From Sporocytophaga myxococcoides (GTDB taxonomy: Bacteria; Bacteroidota; Bacteroidia; Cytophagales; Cytophagaceae), in the NCBI RefSeq assembly GCF_000775915.1, contig NZ_BBLT01000001.1, forward strand, positions 682,001 through 746,000: a DNA stretch of 64,000 nucleotides, read 5' to 3'. Made by a program: the position numbers and the translations under genes. Positions within the stretch are counted from its first letter, which is position 1. Every line of letters begins with the position of its first letter. Under the pieces are notes generated by a model that worked only from the letters and a program-made list of their open reading frames with translations, had not been told where the DNA came from and did no database searches. Of this stretch, positions 17,694 through 27,585 are shown in pieces.

Positions 17694-18010
17694 CATAATA
17701 AAGTAAAATAATCAGGTTAAAGCCTATTCAACGATTACTTCTGCATTAATTTGCCTTGTTCTGTCTCAATATGAAGGAACCTATAAACCTTTCAATTGAG
17801 TATGAATCTCATCACCTGCGGTATGTGATTCTTAGCTACAATAAAACGAAATATGTAACACTGATTAAGATTTAGTGATTTTTCCTAACATTAACAGATT
17901 GTCAGGGTTTAGTATATAATTGTTTTTCCTAAAAAGTTCATATGCATATTTGTTTAAGAGGGTAGTATTTCAAATAAATATGATCGGAAGAGTGCTTTAA
18001 ATAAAGCAAA
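17694..18010. other. Intergenic region before the PAS gene
   Basis: About 320 bases with no credible frame. It should contain the promoter of the PAS-domain gene. No strong TAnnTTTG box or repeat was found. Confidence 0.4.
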
Positions 18011-19411
18011 ATGGATGATCAAGGACAATCGATACAAACCTTAGAAATTTTAACCGCAATTCTGGATAATTCTCCCGAATGTATAGTCTTGATTTCTCCA
18101 GAGCATAAGGTATTAGCCTTTAATAAAGTAATTAAAGAGGTTTTAAAATTATATTTTGGAAGAGAAATAAAAGTGGGAGATGACTATAGGGACTTTGTTG
18201 CTCCTGGATCAAAGGAGTTATATCATACTTCATTCCAAAAAGCCACAATGGGATCGAATGAGGTTGTAATAGGTCAAACAACAGCAGAAAATACTTCAGT
18301 CTGGTTTGAATTTAAAATGAATCCGGTCTATAACCAATCCAAGACTCTTCTTGGGGTAACTCTTACTGCAAAAAACATTGATAAGGAAAAAAGAATGCAG
18401 ATGGAGATGGAGAATATGGCTGAGATGTTTGAGGCAATTATTGAAAATGCGAGTGAATCCATATTGCTTTTTGATAAAGATCACAAGGTCTTAATGTTTA
18501 ATAAAGTAGCAAAAGAAAGACTTTTAAATTTTACCTCCAAAGAAATTTATCAAGGTGTTGATTTTAATGAGTTTTTGAATGAATGGAATAGGGAGAGTTT
18601 TTTTACTGCCTTTGAAAAAGCTCTTCAAGGATATAGTAGCGATGCTGAACGTGATTTAAGTAAGGAATATAATGCTGATCTTTGGGTGCTCTCAAAAATG
18701 TTTCCCGTATACAGAAGCAATGGAGAGTTATTGGGTGTATCTCTTTTTACCATTGATATAAATGAAAGAAAACAAGCGCAGATTGCAATGGCAGAAAGTG
18801 AAGAGAAGTTCAGAAAAATATTGGAATCAGTGCCACTCGCAATTTTAATTTTAGATAAAGATTTAAAAATACGAATTGCTAATGATGCTACTGAGGAAAT
18901 TTTTGGTTATTCGTCTGATGAATTGGAGGGACAGAAAATTGAAATATTAGTTCCGGAGCGCTTCAGAACTCTTCATCATAAAAATCTAAAACAATATTTA
19001 GTAACCCCTTCTTCATTTCAGATAAAGTCCAAAAGGCTTACAACTGCTCTCAAGAAGGGAAAGAAAGAAATAATTGCAGAAGTTAATCTTAATTTAGTTC
19101 GGATAAAAAATGAAGACTTTATACTGTTAATTGTAGAGGATGTTACAGACAGAATTAAAGCGGAGCAAAAGAATCTGAATCAGCTAAGGAGACTGGAGAC
19201 TATAGCCTGGCAACAGTCTCACGAAGTGCGTCGGCCGGTCGCGAATATTTTAGGATTAGTAAATACATTAAGAAAGGAAGAACTGTTGGATTTTGAAAAA
19301 AAAATATCTCTCGATTATCTTTTTGAAATGACAGAAGAGTTAGATTCAATTATTAAAAAAATCGTCCTGTATGCCAGTGGGTCAGACCTTAAAAACGAAA
19401 TAAAAAAGTGA
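18011..19411 (+). CDS. Multi-PAS signalling protein with a kinase dimerisation-like end and no ATPase domain
   Basis: A 466-residue cytoplasmic sensor. Three PAS domains lie in order at about residues 10-130, 140-255 and 265-385. The first two carry an ILDNSPECIVLI or IIENASESILLF start, and the third ends with the VEDVTDR PAC block. Residues 390-466 resemble a histidine-kinase dimerisation helix pair with an H-box (QQSHEVRRPVANI, His404). The protein stops there, so the HATPase domain is absent and nothing downstream supplies it. It may be phosphorylated by another kinase or act as a scaffold. Confidence 0.85.
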   Translation: MDDQGQSIQTLEILTAILDNSPECIVLISPEHKVLAFNKVIKEVLKLYFGREIKVGDDYRDFVAPGSKELYHTSFQKATMGSNEVVIGQTTAENTSVWFEFKMNPVYNQSKTLLGVTLTAKNIDKEKRMQMEMENMAEMFEAIIENASESILLFDKDHKVLMFNKVAKERLLNFTSKEIYQGVDFNEFLNEWNRESFFTAFEKALQGYSSDAERDLSKEYNADLWVLSKMFPVYRSNGELLGVSLFTIDINERKQAQIAMAESEEKFRKILESVPLAILILDKDLKIRIANDATEEIFGYSSDELEGQKIEILVPERFRTLHHKNLKQYLVTPSSFQIKSKRLTTALKKGKKEIIAEVNLNLVRIKNEDFILLIVEDVTDRIKAEQKNLNQLRRLETIAWQQSHEVRRPVANILGLVNTLRKEELLDFEKKISLDYLFEMTEELDSIIKKIVLYASGSDLKNEIKK

Positions 19412-19484
19412 CTCTGTTCAATTGAATTTAAATTCCCAAATCAATTTCTTCCGATAAGAGTTTTCATAAGGCCAAAGCCGACTT

Positions 19485-20477
19485 ATGAAAATAACCTTCT
19501 ATGTTTTACTTTTAGTTTCTCCTGTAATTATCAATATGGAAAAAATACAGCCCCCAGGATTAAAAGGAAAAATTGTATTACTCATTCATGGTGGAGCAGG
19601 CAATTTTAAAGAATCTGATCTTACTCCGGTTCAACAAAAGATTTACGAAAAGTATCTCCGTGAGGCACTTGAGGAAGGTTATAAAATTCTAGATGGAGGT
19701 GGCTCTGCGCTTGATGCAGTGGAAGCTTCGGTGAAGCTTATGGAAGACGCTCCTGTATTTAATGCTGGTAAAGGATCTGTGTTGAATAAAGAAGGGCATG
19801 TAGAAATGGATGCTTCCATTATGCATGGTAAAGACCTTAAAGCAGGTGCTGTTGCAGTGGTAAGGAATGTTAAAAATCCGATATCAGCAGCAAGGATGGT
19901 GATGGAAAAGTCAAATCATGTATTATTAGCAGGGAATGGTGCTGATGAATTTGCCAAATCTATTGGAATGGAAATGGAAGAGGAAGATTATTTTATTACT
20001 CCTTCTTCTTTTGAACAATGGAAAAAAGCAAATGAGCCAGCTTCTGTACCTAAAGGTATTAACAAACATGGAACAGTGGGTGCTGTAGCGCTTGATCAAA
20101 ATGGTAATCTGGCTGCAGCTACTTCAACAGGTGGAGTTCTTAATAAACTACCTGGCAGGGTAGGTGATTCTCCTATAATAGGTGCGGGAACCTATGCGGA
20201 TAATAATTCATGTGCTGTGTCTGCAACAGGTCATGGTGAATATTTTATCAGGCTGACAATAGCTCGTTCAATTGCCGCTTTGATGGAGTATAAAAAGATT
20301 TCTCTTGAACAGGCTGTCAATGAAGTGATTCATGAAAGGCTTCATAAATCTGGAGGGACGGGGGGAGTAATAGCAGTGGATAAAAACGGAAATTTTACAG
20401 TGAGCCATAATACTACTGGTATGTTCAGAGCCTGGAGAACAGAAAAAAGATGTGAGATCAGGTTTTTTAAAGAGTAG
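19485..20477 (+). CDS. iaaA: Isoaspartyl peptidase / plant-type asparaginase (Ntn hydrolase)
   Basis: A 330-residue Ntn-hydrolase precursor. It self-cleaves before the catalytic Thr197 in KHGTVGAVA. Earlier motifs are LIHGGAGNF and FNAGKGSV, and later ones are GAGTYAD and SATGHGEYFIR. It removes beta-aspartyl residues from peptides and hydrolyses asparagine. The first 17 residues are hydrophobic (ITFYVLLLVSPVII) and act as a signal or anchor, suggesting the periplasm. A second Met at residue 18 would give a cytoplasmic form. Confidence 0.92.
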   Translation: MKITFYVLLLVSPVIINMEKIQPPGLKGKIVLLIHGGAGNFKESDLTPVQQKIYEKYLREALEEGYKILDGGGSALDAVEASVKLMEDAPVFNAGKGSVLNKEGHVEMDASIMHGKDLKAGAVAVVRNVKNPISAARMVMEKSNHVLLAGNGADEFAKSIGMEMEEEDYFITPSSFEQWKKANEPASVPKGINKHGTVGAVALDQNGNLAAATSTGGVLNKLPGRVGDSPIIGAGTYADNNSCAVSATGHGEYFIRLTIARSIAALMEYKKISLEQAVNEVIHERLHKSGGTGGVIAVDKNGNFTVSHNTTGMFRAWRTEKRCEIRFFKE

Positions 20478-20528
20478 AAAACCACCCATAGCTCTTAAAC
20501 GTATTATAAGAGTTATCAAATAATTGCT

Positions 20529-20915
20529 ATGCATAAAATTGTATTTACCGCCTCTTTCTTAATGTTTAGTTCAGTGGTTTCATTTAGTCAGACCAGTAAT
20601 AAGAACTTTGCAGTCAGCAAGACAAAAGAAACTTCTTATGTAAATGGTGAGGATGATTTGTATGGTTTTATTTTCAAGCATTTAAAATATTCAGAAGAAG
20701 CAAAAGCTAAAAAAATTGAAGGTGAAGTAATGGTTTCCTTTTTTGTAGAAAAAGATAGTTCTATTACTAATATTAAGATACTCAGAGATATGGGGTATGG
20801 CTGCGGAGACAGTATCAGAGCCCTTTTTAAGAATATTAAATATGTACCTGCTCAGGAAAATGGTGTTGCTGTGAGGTCAAACGTTATGGTCAATATTCCT
20901 GTCAGAAGTCACTAA
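20529..20915 (+). CDS. Small secreted TonB C-terminal-domain protein
   Basis: A 128-residue protein with a signal peptide (IVFTASFLMFSSVVSFS, cleavage near QTSN). A short TonB C-terminal-like domain follows (about 45-128: KKIEGEVMVSFFVEKDSSI, then KYVPAQENGVAV and VNIPV). There is no membrane anchor or proline-rich linker, so it is not an ordinary energy transducer. Such lone domains are common in Bacteroidota and have unclear roles at the envelope. It follows the asparaginase gene by 51 bases. Confidence 0.75.
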   Translation: MHKIVFTASFLMFSSVVSFSQTSNKNFAVSKTKETSYVNGEDDLYGFIFKHLKYSEEAKAKKIEGEVMVSFFVEKDSSITNIKILRDMGYGCGDSIRALFKNIKYVPAQENGVAVRSNVMVNIPVRSH

Positions 20916-21141
20916 TTTTTTTTCAAATAAATGACCTGGAAGTAGAAGCCTTCATTTGAATAGCCGATTATATGCGAATCTGGAACAGTAAATTGAAAGA
21001 AGGTAATTATGATTTTTATATCTCGGTTTTACTTTTCAAAGTAAAATAATCAAATTAACTTTTATTATTCGAATTGGTCTTATAGGTTTATTCTAAAATC
21101 TGTTTCAGTCTTCTTGTATTGTATTCCTACCTTGATGAATT

Positions 21142-22029
21142 TTATTTTTTATCTGCAAAATTTCTGAACTCTGCAGGGCTCTGCCCAGTAAGCTTTCTAA
21201 AATATTTAGAGAAATAAGACTGATCTGAAAAGTTAAGCTGAAAAGCAATTTCAGACACTGTTAATTCCGAATAAATGAGTAGACGCTTTATTTCTACAAG
21301 CAATTTCTCATTGATTAGATCAGTAGAGGTTCTTCCTGTAAGTTGTTTTACAGTCTCGCTTAAATGATTAGGAGTGACAGCAAGGTGTTCTGCATAATCT
21401 TTTACAGAAAGATTATCCTGATATTTCTCTTCAATCAGCTGCTTGAATTTTTTTACAAGAAGTCTTCCCTTGTTCATTTTATCTCCTGCATTCTGAGGAT
21501 AAAGTCTTTTGCAGTGAATCAGAAGAATGTCGAGCAGAGCTCCAATAAGATCAGGAGAATCTTCGAAGTTTTTCTCTCTTTCTGCAATAGCTTGTATAAA
21601 AATATCACTAAATGTCTTAACCTCTTCAATTGTATTTATATACAGAGGGGGAGATCCAGGAATCAGGGGGTAAAAGAATGGCAATTCAAGGAGTTTGTTC
21701 TGATCGTTTTTATTAATAAGATAGAACTCGGATGTGAAAAGAAATATATATCCTGAAATATCTTCAGAAAGGTCAAGATCATGAATTTGTCCGGGGGATA
21801 AGAAGAAAATACTGCCGGGTTTTATTTCATACTCAAAGAAATCAATGGTGTGTTTTCCTGACCCTTTTGTAATAAACAGAATTTCGTAAAAGTCGTGCCT
21901 GTGAGGGTATTGCACCTTAAAATCTCTGTTTTTGTCAAAAATTTCAATCTGGAAATAAGTGTAATGACCGCTTCTTTTAAAGCGGTCAATACTATAAACA
22001 GGTATATTATTTTTTCCGGATGAATGCAT
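21142..22029 (-). CDS. AraC-family transcriptional regulator
   Basis: A 295-residue regulator. The N-terminal cupin-like sensor (about 20-120) contains HRHDFYEILFI and PGSIFFLSPGQIHDL. The C-terminal double helix-turn-helix (about 190-290) contains YAEHLAVTPNHLSETVK and EIAFQLNFSDQSYFSKYFRKLTG, the family signature. It probably responds to a small molecule and controls nearby or distant genes. The target cannot be read from the window. It is divergent from no clear partner and transcribed away from hisC. Confidence 0.92.
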   Translation of the reverse strand: MHSSGKNNIPVYSIDRFKRSGHYTYFQIEIFDKNRDFKVQYPHRHDFYEILFITKGSGKHTIDFFEYEIKPGSIFFLSPGQIHDLDLSEDISGYIFLFTSEFYLINKNDQNKLLELPFFYPLIPGSPPLYINTIEEVKTFSDIFIQAIAEREKNFEDSPDLIGALLDILLIHCKRLYPQNAGDKMNKGRLLVKKFKQLIEEKYQDNLSVKDYAEHLAVTPNHLSETVKQLTGRTSTDLINEKLLVEIKRLLIYSELTVSEIAFQLNFSDQSYFSKYFRKLTGQSPAEFRNFADKK

Positions 22030-22139
22030 TTCTTGGTCGTAGTGCTTTATTTAGCTGAAAACCACGCTAATAGGCGTAAGTATAACAACCGAAGCCAGTA
22101 GAAGGATAAAAATCCTTTTAAAACCTCTGAAAATGCTGA

Positions 22140-22373
22140 TTAAAGTTTCACTATGTTGTGGATATCCTGAATTCTCAGCATATTCTTGTGAATTCTTTCA
22201 GAATCAGAAGGGTCAATGTCTACTTCTATCAGACAAATAGCTAAACCAGCATCCTGAACTCTATAGTTCAGACTGTTCACCATCATTCCTCTTTTACGGA
22301 TTGGCAATAAAATCCTGTCAATAGTTTCTGGGGTATGTTTGCACTCGATTTGCCAGCAGAATGTCTCTTTCAT
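22140..22373 (-). CDS. Stand-alone ACT-domain protein
   Basis: A 77-residue protein consisting of one ACT-like beta-alpha-beta fold: TFCWQIECKHTPETIDRILLPIRKRGMMV, then LAICLIEVDID, then an end RIQDIHNIVKL that recalls small subunits of acetolactate synthase (IlvM/IlvN). No catalytic subunit lies nearby. It might be an amino-acid sensor or a regulatory subunit for a distant enzyme. Its place between hisD and hisC invites the idea of histidine or branched-chain sensing, but this is inference only. Confidence 0.7.
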   Translation of the reverse strand: MKETFCWQIECKHTPETIDRILLPIRKRGMMVNSLNYRVQDAGLAICLIEVDIDPSDSERIHKNMLRIQDIHNIVKL

Positions 22374-22678
22374 CAGTTGTGTGTTAGATTTGTATAATTC
22401 TGATCAGGTCTCAAAAGTTTCCTGATTCACATTTTTATTATTAGTAAAGATATTAAGTAATCCGGTCAACGACAAATATAGCTATTCGAATGTGCAATTT
22501 TCAAGATAGAGGTAATGTTCTCAGTGAAGGAGAAAACTTGTACTTAAATTGTAAATTATGCGCTGTTAGAGAATAATATGCCTAATAGCGAATAAGTAAA
22601 CTGTAAATTTCTCGCTTGTTGTGAATTTTTGGCATAAAAAAGCTAATTTGCAGCTCTTATTATAACTTTAGTACTACT
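22374..22678. other. Intergenic region upstream of hisC
   Basis: About 305 bases with no gene. Near 22643-22650 the sequence CTAATTTG is a near match to the -7 box of Bacteroidota promoters, with TTG around 22616. This is the likely promoter of the second his block. No histidine-rich leader peptide or attenuator was seen. Confidence 0.4.
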
Positions 22679-23728
22679 TTGTTCAGCTTAGATAAACTCC
22701 TTAGGGAGAACATAAAAAACGCCAAACCATATTCTTCAGCAAGAGACGAATACAAGGGAAAAGAAGGGATCTTTCTTGATGCAAATGAAAACCCTTATGG
22801 TTCAGCAGCAACTGGCGATTTCAACAGATATCCTGACCCGCTTCAATGGGAAATCAAAGGGATCCTTTCTAATATTAAAAGGGTAGAGCCTGAAAAAATA
22901 TTCCTGGGCAATGGAAGTGATGAGCCGATTGATCTCATTATCAGAATGGTATGTCGTCCAGGGAAAGACAATATTATCATTCTACCTCCGACTTATGGCA
23001 TGTACGAAGTATCTGCGGCTATTTCCGATGTGGAAATCAGGCAGGTACCGCTTACCGAAGATTATCAGTTGAGACCGGAGGAGATTCTTAAAACAGTTGA
23101 TGAAAATACAAAAGTCATTTTCATCTGTTCGCCGAATAATCCGACGGGAAACATCATGAATAAAAAGGATGTGGAGCAAATTCTGAAAGGGTTTAACGGG
23201 ATAGTAGTAGTAGATGAAGCTTATATTGATTTTGCTCCTTCTTCATCTTTCCTCAGCGAACTTGATCAATTCCCGAATCTTATAGTGCTTCAGACACTTT
23301 CCAAAGCATGGGGAATGGCAGGTCTTAGACTGGGAATGGCTTTCGCTTCTAAAGAGATTATCAGTGTTTATAATAAAATCAAATATCCTTATAACATCAA
23401 CATTGCTACTCAGCAATTTGTGAAGGAGGGATTATTGAATATTCTGAACAAGGAGAAAATGGTAGCCCAGATTCTTGAACAGCGAGAGAAACTAGGTGAA
23501 GAATTGAAGAAACTCTCATTTGTTTCAAAAGTGTATCCTTCAGATGCCAATTTCCTGTTGGTAAAAATGGATAAAGCTCCTAAGATTTTTGAATTTTTGA
23601 TAGGAAATAAAATCATCACAAGAGACAGATCCAAAGTAAGGTTGTGTGAAGACAGTATCAGAATTTCCGTAGGAACCGAAAAGGAAAACGAGGCTTTGAT
23701 GAAGAAGCTTTCAGAATGGAAAGGATAA
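22679..23728 (+). CDS. hisC: Histidinol-phosphate aminotransferase (HisC)
   Basis: A 349-residue PLP enzyme that converts imidazole-acetol phosphate to histidinol phosphate. Motifs include LDANENPYG, GNGSDEPID, CSPNNPTGN, VVDEAYIDFA and the PLP Lys in QTLSKAWGMAGLRLG. The start codon is TTG: no in-frame ATG exists before an upstream stop at 22622, and the protein would otherwise lose its conserved KLLRENIKNAKPYSSARDE start. hisB follows 23 bases later. The enzyme begins the second his block. Confidence 0.95.
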   Translation: MFSLDKLLRENIKNAKPYSSARDEYKGKEGIFLDANENPYGSAATGDFNRYPDPLQWEIKGILSNIKRVEPEKIFLGNGSDEPIDLIIRMVCRPGKDNIIILPPTYGMYEVSAAISDVEIRQVPLTEDYQLRPEEILKTVDENTKVIFICSPNNPTGNIMNKKDVEQILKGFNGIVVVDEAYIDFAPSSSFLSELDQFPNLIVLQTLSKAWGMAGLRLGMAFASKEIISVYNKIKYPYNINIATQQFVKEGLLNILNKEKMVAQILEQREKLGEELKKLSFVSKVYPSDANFLLVKMDKAPKIFEFLIGNKIITRDRSKVRLCEDSIRISVGTEKENEALMKKLSEWKG

Positions 23729-23751
23729 TTAAGAGAGAGAATTAGGTTAAA

Positions 23752-24852
23752 ATGAAGAAGAAGATTTTATTCATAGACAGAGACGGAACTATTATTGTTG
23801 AACCTCCGATAGATAAGCAGGTTGATTCCCTTGAAAAGCTTGAGTTTTTACCAAAGGCCATTACAAGTCTTTCCAGAATTGCCAATGAGATGGATTATCT
23901 CCTTGTAATGGTTACGAACCAGGATGGATTAGGTACATCATCTTTTCCGGAGAATACATTTTGGCCTGCTCAGGACAAAATGGCTAAAACTCTGGAAGGA
24001 GAGGGCGTTGTATTTCATGCCGTTCATATAGACAAGTCATTTGATCATGAAAACCTTCCGACAAGGAAACCAGGCACTGCAATGCTTACTGAGTATTTCG
24101 GTGAGGGATATGATCTCTCCGAGTCAATTGTAATCGGAGACAGACAGACGGATTTACAGCTTGCGAAAAATCTGGGCGCAAAGGCTATTTATTTTTCTTC
24201 CAGTACAAATAACGAAGCGGTTTTAAGTACTGATAACTGGGATGAAATTTATTGGTTCCTGAAAAAACAGAATAGCAGAACCGCCAGCATCAGAAGAACG
24301 ACAAAGGAAACGGATATCGAAATTTTTCTCAACCTTGACGGCACAGGAAAAACGGAGATCCATACAGGTCTTGGTTTCTTTGACCATATGCTGGATCAGC
24401 TGGGCAAACATTCCGGGGCAGACCTCAAGGTAAAGGTTGCCGGTGATCTGCACATTGATGAGCACCACACTATCGAAGATACTGCTCTGGCTTTAGGGGA
24501 AGCTTACCTTAAAGCACTAGGAGATAAAAGAGGCATAGAACGTTATGGATTCTTATTGCCAATGGATGATGTGCTAGCTCAGGTTGCAATTGATTTTTCC
24601 GGAAGAAACTGGCTTGTCTGGGATGCATCATTTAAAAGAGAAAAAATCGGCGATATGCCAACAGAAATGTTTTACCATTTCTTCAAATCTTTCTCTGATA
24701 CTTCCAAAGCCAACATTAACATTAAAGTTGAAGGAGATAACGAGCATCATAAAATAGAAGCTATATTCAAAGCTTTCGCAAAATCCATTAAAATGGCAGT
24801 GCGCAGAGATTTTAACAATAATCAGATACCTAGTACCAAGGGGATACTTTAG
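23752..24852 (+). CDS. hisB: Bifunctional histidinol-phosphatase / imidazoleglycerol-phosphate dehydratase (HisB)
   Basis: A 366-residue fusion of two pathway enzymes. Residues 1-165 are a HAD phosphatase with IDRDGT (D9, D11) and [15 protein letters not shown]. Residues 175-366 are the dehydratase, with the manganese-binding repeats [11 protein letters not shown] and [10 protein letters not shown]. The two activities are steps 6 and 8. Length and arrangement match the fused type. It lies in the second his block, with 59 bases before hisH. Confidence 0.97.
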   Translation: MKKKILFIDRDGTIIVEPPIDKQVDSLEKLEFLPKAITSLSRIANEMDYLLVMVTNQDGLGTSSFPENTFWPAQDKMAKTLEGEGVVFHAVHIDKSFDHENLPTRKPGTAMLTEYFGEGYDLSESIVIGDRQTDLQLAKNLGAKAIYFSSSTNNEAVLSTDNWDEIYWFLKKQNSRTASIRRTTKETDIEIFLNLDGTGKTEIHTGLGFFDHMLDQLGKHSGADLKVKVAGDLHIDEHHTIEDTALALGEAYLKALGDKRGIERYGFLLPMDDVLAQVAIDFSGRNWLVWDASFKREKIGDMPTEMFYHFFKSFSDTSKANINIKVEGDNEHHKIEAIFKAFAKSIKMAVRRDFNNNQIPSTKGIL

Positions 24853-24911
24853 AGATTCAGTTTCGGACATCATCTCAATGGACCGGAATTGCAAACTCAA
24901 AAATCAAAAAA

Positions 24912-25493
24912 GTGAAAATTGCTATCATAAAATATAATGCAGGTAATACCCAGTCTGTAAGTTACGCGCTGAACAGGCTAGGAGTAGACCCTATTATCAC
25001 AGATGAGCCGGAATTGCTGAAAGCTGCGGATAAAGTAATCTTTCCGGGAGTTGGAGAAGCAAGTACTGCAATGACTTATCTGAAACAAAGAAATCTTGAC
25101 AAGCTCATTCCTGAGTTTAAGCAACCATTTCTCGGAATATGCCTTGGACTGCAGCTGATGTGTCAGCATAGCGAAGAGAATGATGTTGAATGTCTGAAAG
25201 TATTTCCAATGACGGTAAAAAGATTTCCCCCTAAAGACAAAGTGCCTCATATGGGATGGAATTCTATTACCAATCTGAAAGATCCTCTATTCAATGGTGT
25301 AAATGAAGGAGAGTTTGTTTACTTTGTTCACAGCTACTATGCAGAGTTGTCAGACTATACGATAGCTCAATCTGATTATATTTTGCCTTTCAGTGCATCT
25401 ATCCGGAAAGATAACTTTTACGCTGTCCAGTTTCACACAGAAAAAAGCGGAAAAACCGGAGAAAAAATTTTAAAAAACTTCCTTTCATTATGA
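24912..25493 (+). CDS. hisH: Imidazole glycerol phosphate synthase glutaminase subunit (HisH)
   Basis: A 193-residue class-I glutamine amidotransferase. The nucleophile Cys lies in FLGICLGLQLM, and the His-Glu pair lies in VQFHTEKS near the end. It supplies ammonia to HisF. The start codon is GTG at 24912, directly before the conserved KIAIIKYNAGNTQSV opening. It overlaps hisA by 4 bases, so they are coupled. Confidence 0.96.
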   Translation: MKIAIIKYNAGNTQSVSYALNRLGVDPIITDEPELLKAADKVIFPGVGEASTAMTYLKQRNLDKLIPEFKQPFLGICLGLQLMCQHSEENDVECLKVFPMTVKRFPPKDKVPHMGWNSITNLKDPLFNGVNEGEFVYFVHSYYAELSDYTIAQSDYILPFSASIRKDNFYAVQFHTEKSGKTGEKILKNFLSL

Positions 25494-26209
25494 TTGAAAT
25501 AATACCAGCCATTGACCTGATCGATGGAAAGTGTGTCAGACTGGTTCAGGGCGATTTTGATAAAAAAACGGAATATCATAGCAATCCTCTTGAGGTTGCT
25601 AAAAAATTTGAAGATGCCGGAATAAAGAGACTTCACGTAGTGGATCTTGATGGCGCCCGTCAGAAAAAGGTAGTAAATCATAAGGTGCTTGAAGAAATTT
25701 GCACGAACACATCATTGCATGTTGATTTCGGTGGAGGCATTCAGTCTGATGAAGATATACAGATAGCTTTTAATGCAGGCGCGAAGCAGGTTACCGGAGG
25801 AAGCATTGCAATTAAGAATCCGGAGCTTTTCAAAAGTTGGTTGAAAAACTATGGTGGTGAGAAGATTATTCTCGGTGCTGATGTAAAAAATAAAATGATT
25901 GCTGTAAGCGGGTGGCAGGAGGTTACGACTACTTCTTTGTTCGACTTCACAGAGGAATATGCTGCTTTAGGTGCAAAGTATTTGTTCTGCACCGATGTGT
26001 CCAAAGATGGATTGCTAGCTGGTCCCTCATTTGAGTTATATAATGAGGTCAGAAATAAATTCCCTAAACTTAAGCTTATTGCAAGCGGTGGAGTAACAAC
26101 CGTTGATGATATTGCAAAACTAAATGAAATGGGTGTTTATGCCGCAATCATTGGAAAAGCTTATTACGAAGGAAGAATAAAACTTGAAGACCTAAAGAGG
26201 TTTTTATAA
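25490..26209 (+). CDS. hisA: ProFAR isomerase (HisA)
   Basis: A 239-residue TIM-barrel isomerase. It opens [22 protein letters not shown] with catalytic Asp8. The phosphate-binding loops are [11 protein letters not shown] and [12 protein letters not shown], and the second acid lies in [15 protein letters not shown]. It overlaps hisH by 4 bases and is separated from hisF by one base, so the products HisH, HisA and HisF are produced in one translational run. Confidence 0.97.
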   Translation: MIEIIPAIDLIDGKCVRLVQGDFDKKTEYHSNPLEVAKKFEDAGIKRLHVVDLDGARQKKVVNHKVLEEICTNTSLHVDFGGGIQSDEDIQIAFNAGAKQVTGGSIAIKNPELFKSWLKNYGGEKIILGADVKNKMIAVSGWQEVTTTSLFDFTEEYAALGAKYLFCTDVSKDGLLAGPSFELYNEVRNKFPKLKLIASGGVTTVDDIAKLNEMGVYAAIIGKAYYEGRIKLEDLKRFL

Positions 26210-26210
26210 G

Positions 26211-26966
26211 ATGCTTACAAAAAGAATTATTCCTTGTCTTGATGTAAAAGACGGGAAAACAGTTAAAGGCGTAAATTTCGAAAACCTCAGAGATGCCGGA
26301 GATCCGGTTGAGCTGGGGCAACTTTATGCTGAGCAGGGAGCGGATGAATTGGTATTTCTGGATATTACCGCTACGCTTGAAAAAAGAAAGACACTTGTAG
26401 AGCTGGTTAGACGAGTAGCACAGAATGTAAACATTCCATTTACAGTAGGAGGTGGAATTGCAAGTATTGAAGATGTATCTGCCCTTTTAAATGCAGGAGC
26501 GGAGAAAGTATCTATCAATTCTTCTGCTGTTAAAGATCCGGGTCTTATTGACAGATTAGCTTTAGAGTTTGGTAGTCAGTGTGTTGTTGTGGCTATTGAT
26601 ACAAAATTATATGAAAATCAGTCAAGAGTGCATACTCATGGAGGAAAGAAACCTACGGAGATTGATACCTTTCTTTGGGCCAAAGAAGCGGAAAACAGAG
26701 GTGCGGGCGAAATTCTTCTGACTTCAATGGATCATGATGGCACCAAAGCAGGTTTTGCAGATGAGTTAACTGCAAAGCTTTCATCTTCCCTTTCTATTCC
26801 GGTTATTGCTTCCGGAGGAGCCGGAACTATGGAACACTTTGTTAATATATTCACAAACGGGAAAGCAGATGCTGCGTTGGCAGCAAGTATTTTCCACTTT
26901 AAGGAAATTTCTGTACCCGAGTTGAAACAATACCTAAAAGATCACAAAATCAATGTTAGAATTTGA
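26211..26966 (+). CDS. hisF: Imidazole glycerol phosphate synthase cyclase subunit (HisF)
   Basis: A 251-residue TIM barrel. It begins [20 protein letters not shown] with Asp11 of the active site. Later motifs are [20 protein letters not shown] (Asp near 130), [15 protein letters not shown] and [12 protein letters not shown]. It works with HisH to make imidazole glycerol phosphate and AICAR. It overlaps hisIE by 14 bases. Confidence 0.97.
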   Translation: MLTKRIIPCLDVKDGKTVKGVNFENLRDAGDPVELGQLYAEQGADELVFLDITATLEKRKTLVELVRRVAQNVNIPFTVGGGIASIEDVSALLNAGAEKVSINSSAVKDPGLIDRLALEFGSQCVVVAIDTKLYENQSRVHTHGGKKPTEIDTFLWAKEAENRGAGEILLTSMDHDGTKAGFADELTAKLSSSLSIPVIASGGAGTMEHFVNIFTNGKADAALAASIFHFKEISVPELKQYLKDHKINVRI

Positions 26967-27564
26967 GTTAAAGAATGTAGATTTTGGAAAGAATAATGGT
27001 CTGGTACCAGCTATTATTCAGGACGAGGTTACACAGAAAGTGCTTATGCTGGGCTATATGAACCAGGAAGCACTTGATAAAACATTAAAAGAAAAGAAAG
27101 TTACTTTTTTCAGCAGAACCAAAAACAGACTTTGGACTAAAGGGGAGACCTCAGGCCATTTTTTGTATTTGAAAAGTATCTCCCTGGATTGTGATCAGGA
27201 TGCTCTGTTAATTAAAGTTACTCCTGACGGCCCTACCTGTCACACAGGTACGGATACCTGCTGGAATGAAGAGAATCACGGTAAAATCTATTTTCTTCAA
27301 CAGTTAAGTAACGTTATCAAAAGCAGGAAAAACAATCCAGACGAGAAGTCATATACAAGTTCATTATTTGCCAAAGGTACTAATAAAGTTGCTCAAAAAG
27401 TTGGAGAAGAAGCTGTAGAGTTAGTAATAGAAGCCATGGACAATAACGATGAGTTATTTAAAAATGAAGCGGCAGATTTGTTGTTTCACCTTCTGGTACT
27501 CCTTGAACAAAAGAATATTGAACTGGATGAAGTGCTGGATGTACTCATTAAAAGGCATAAATAA
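26953..27564 (+). CDS. hisIE: Bifunctional PR-AMP cyclohydrolase / PR-ATP pyrophosphatase (HisIE)
   Basis: A 203-residue fusion. Residues 1-110 are the HisI cyclohydrolase, with the zinc and metal motifs [13 protein letters not shown] and [12 protein letters not shown]. Residues 115-203 are the HisE pyrophosphatase, with [14 protein letters not shown]-type helix (here [16 protein letters not shown]) and [16 protein letters not shown]. It is the last gene of the his block and overlaps hisF by 14 bases. Confidence 0.97.
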   Translation: MLEFELKNVDFGKNNGLVPAIIQDEVTQKVLMLGYMNQEALDKTLKEKKVTFFSRTKNRLWTKGETSGHFLYLKSISLDCDQDALLIKVTPDGPTCHTGTDTCWNEENHGKIYFLQQLSNVIKSRKNNPDEKSYTSSLFAKGTNKVAQKVGEEAVELVIEAMDNNDELFKNEAADLLFHLLVLLEQKNIELDEVLDVLIKRHK

Positions 27565-27585
27565 ACGTCGCTCCTATTATAAGAT

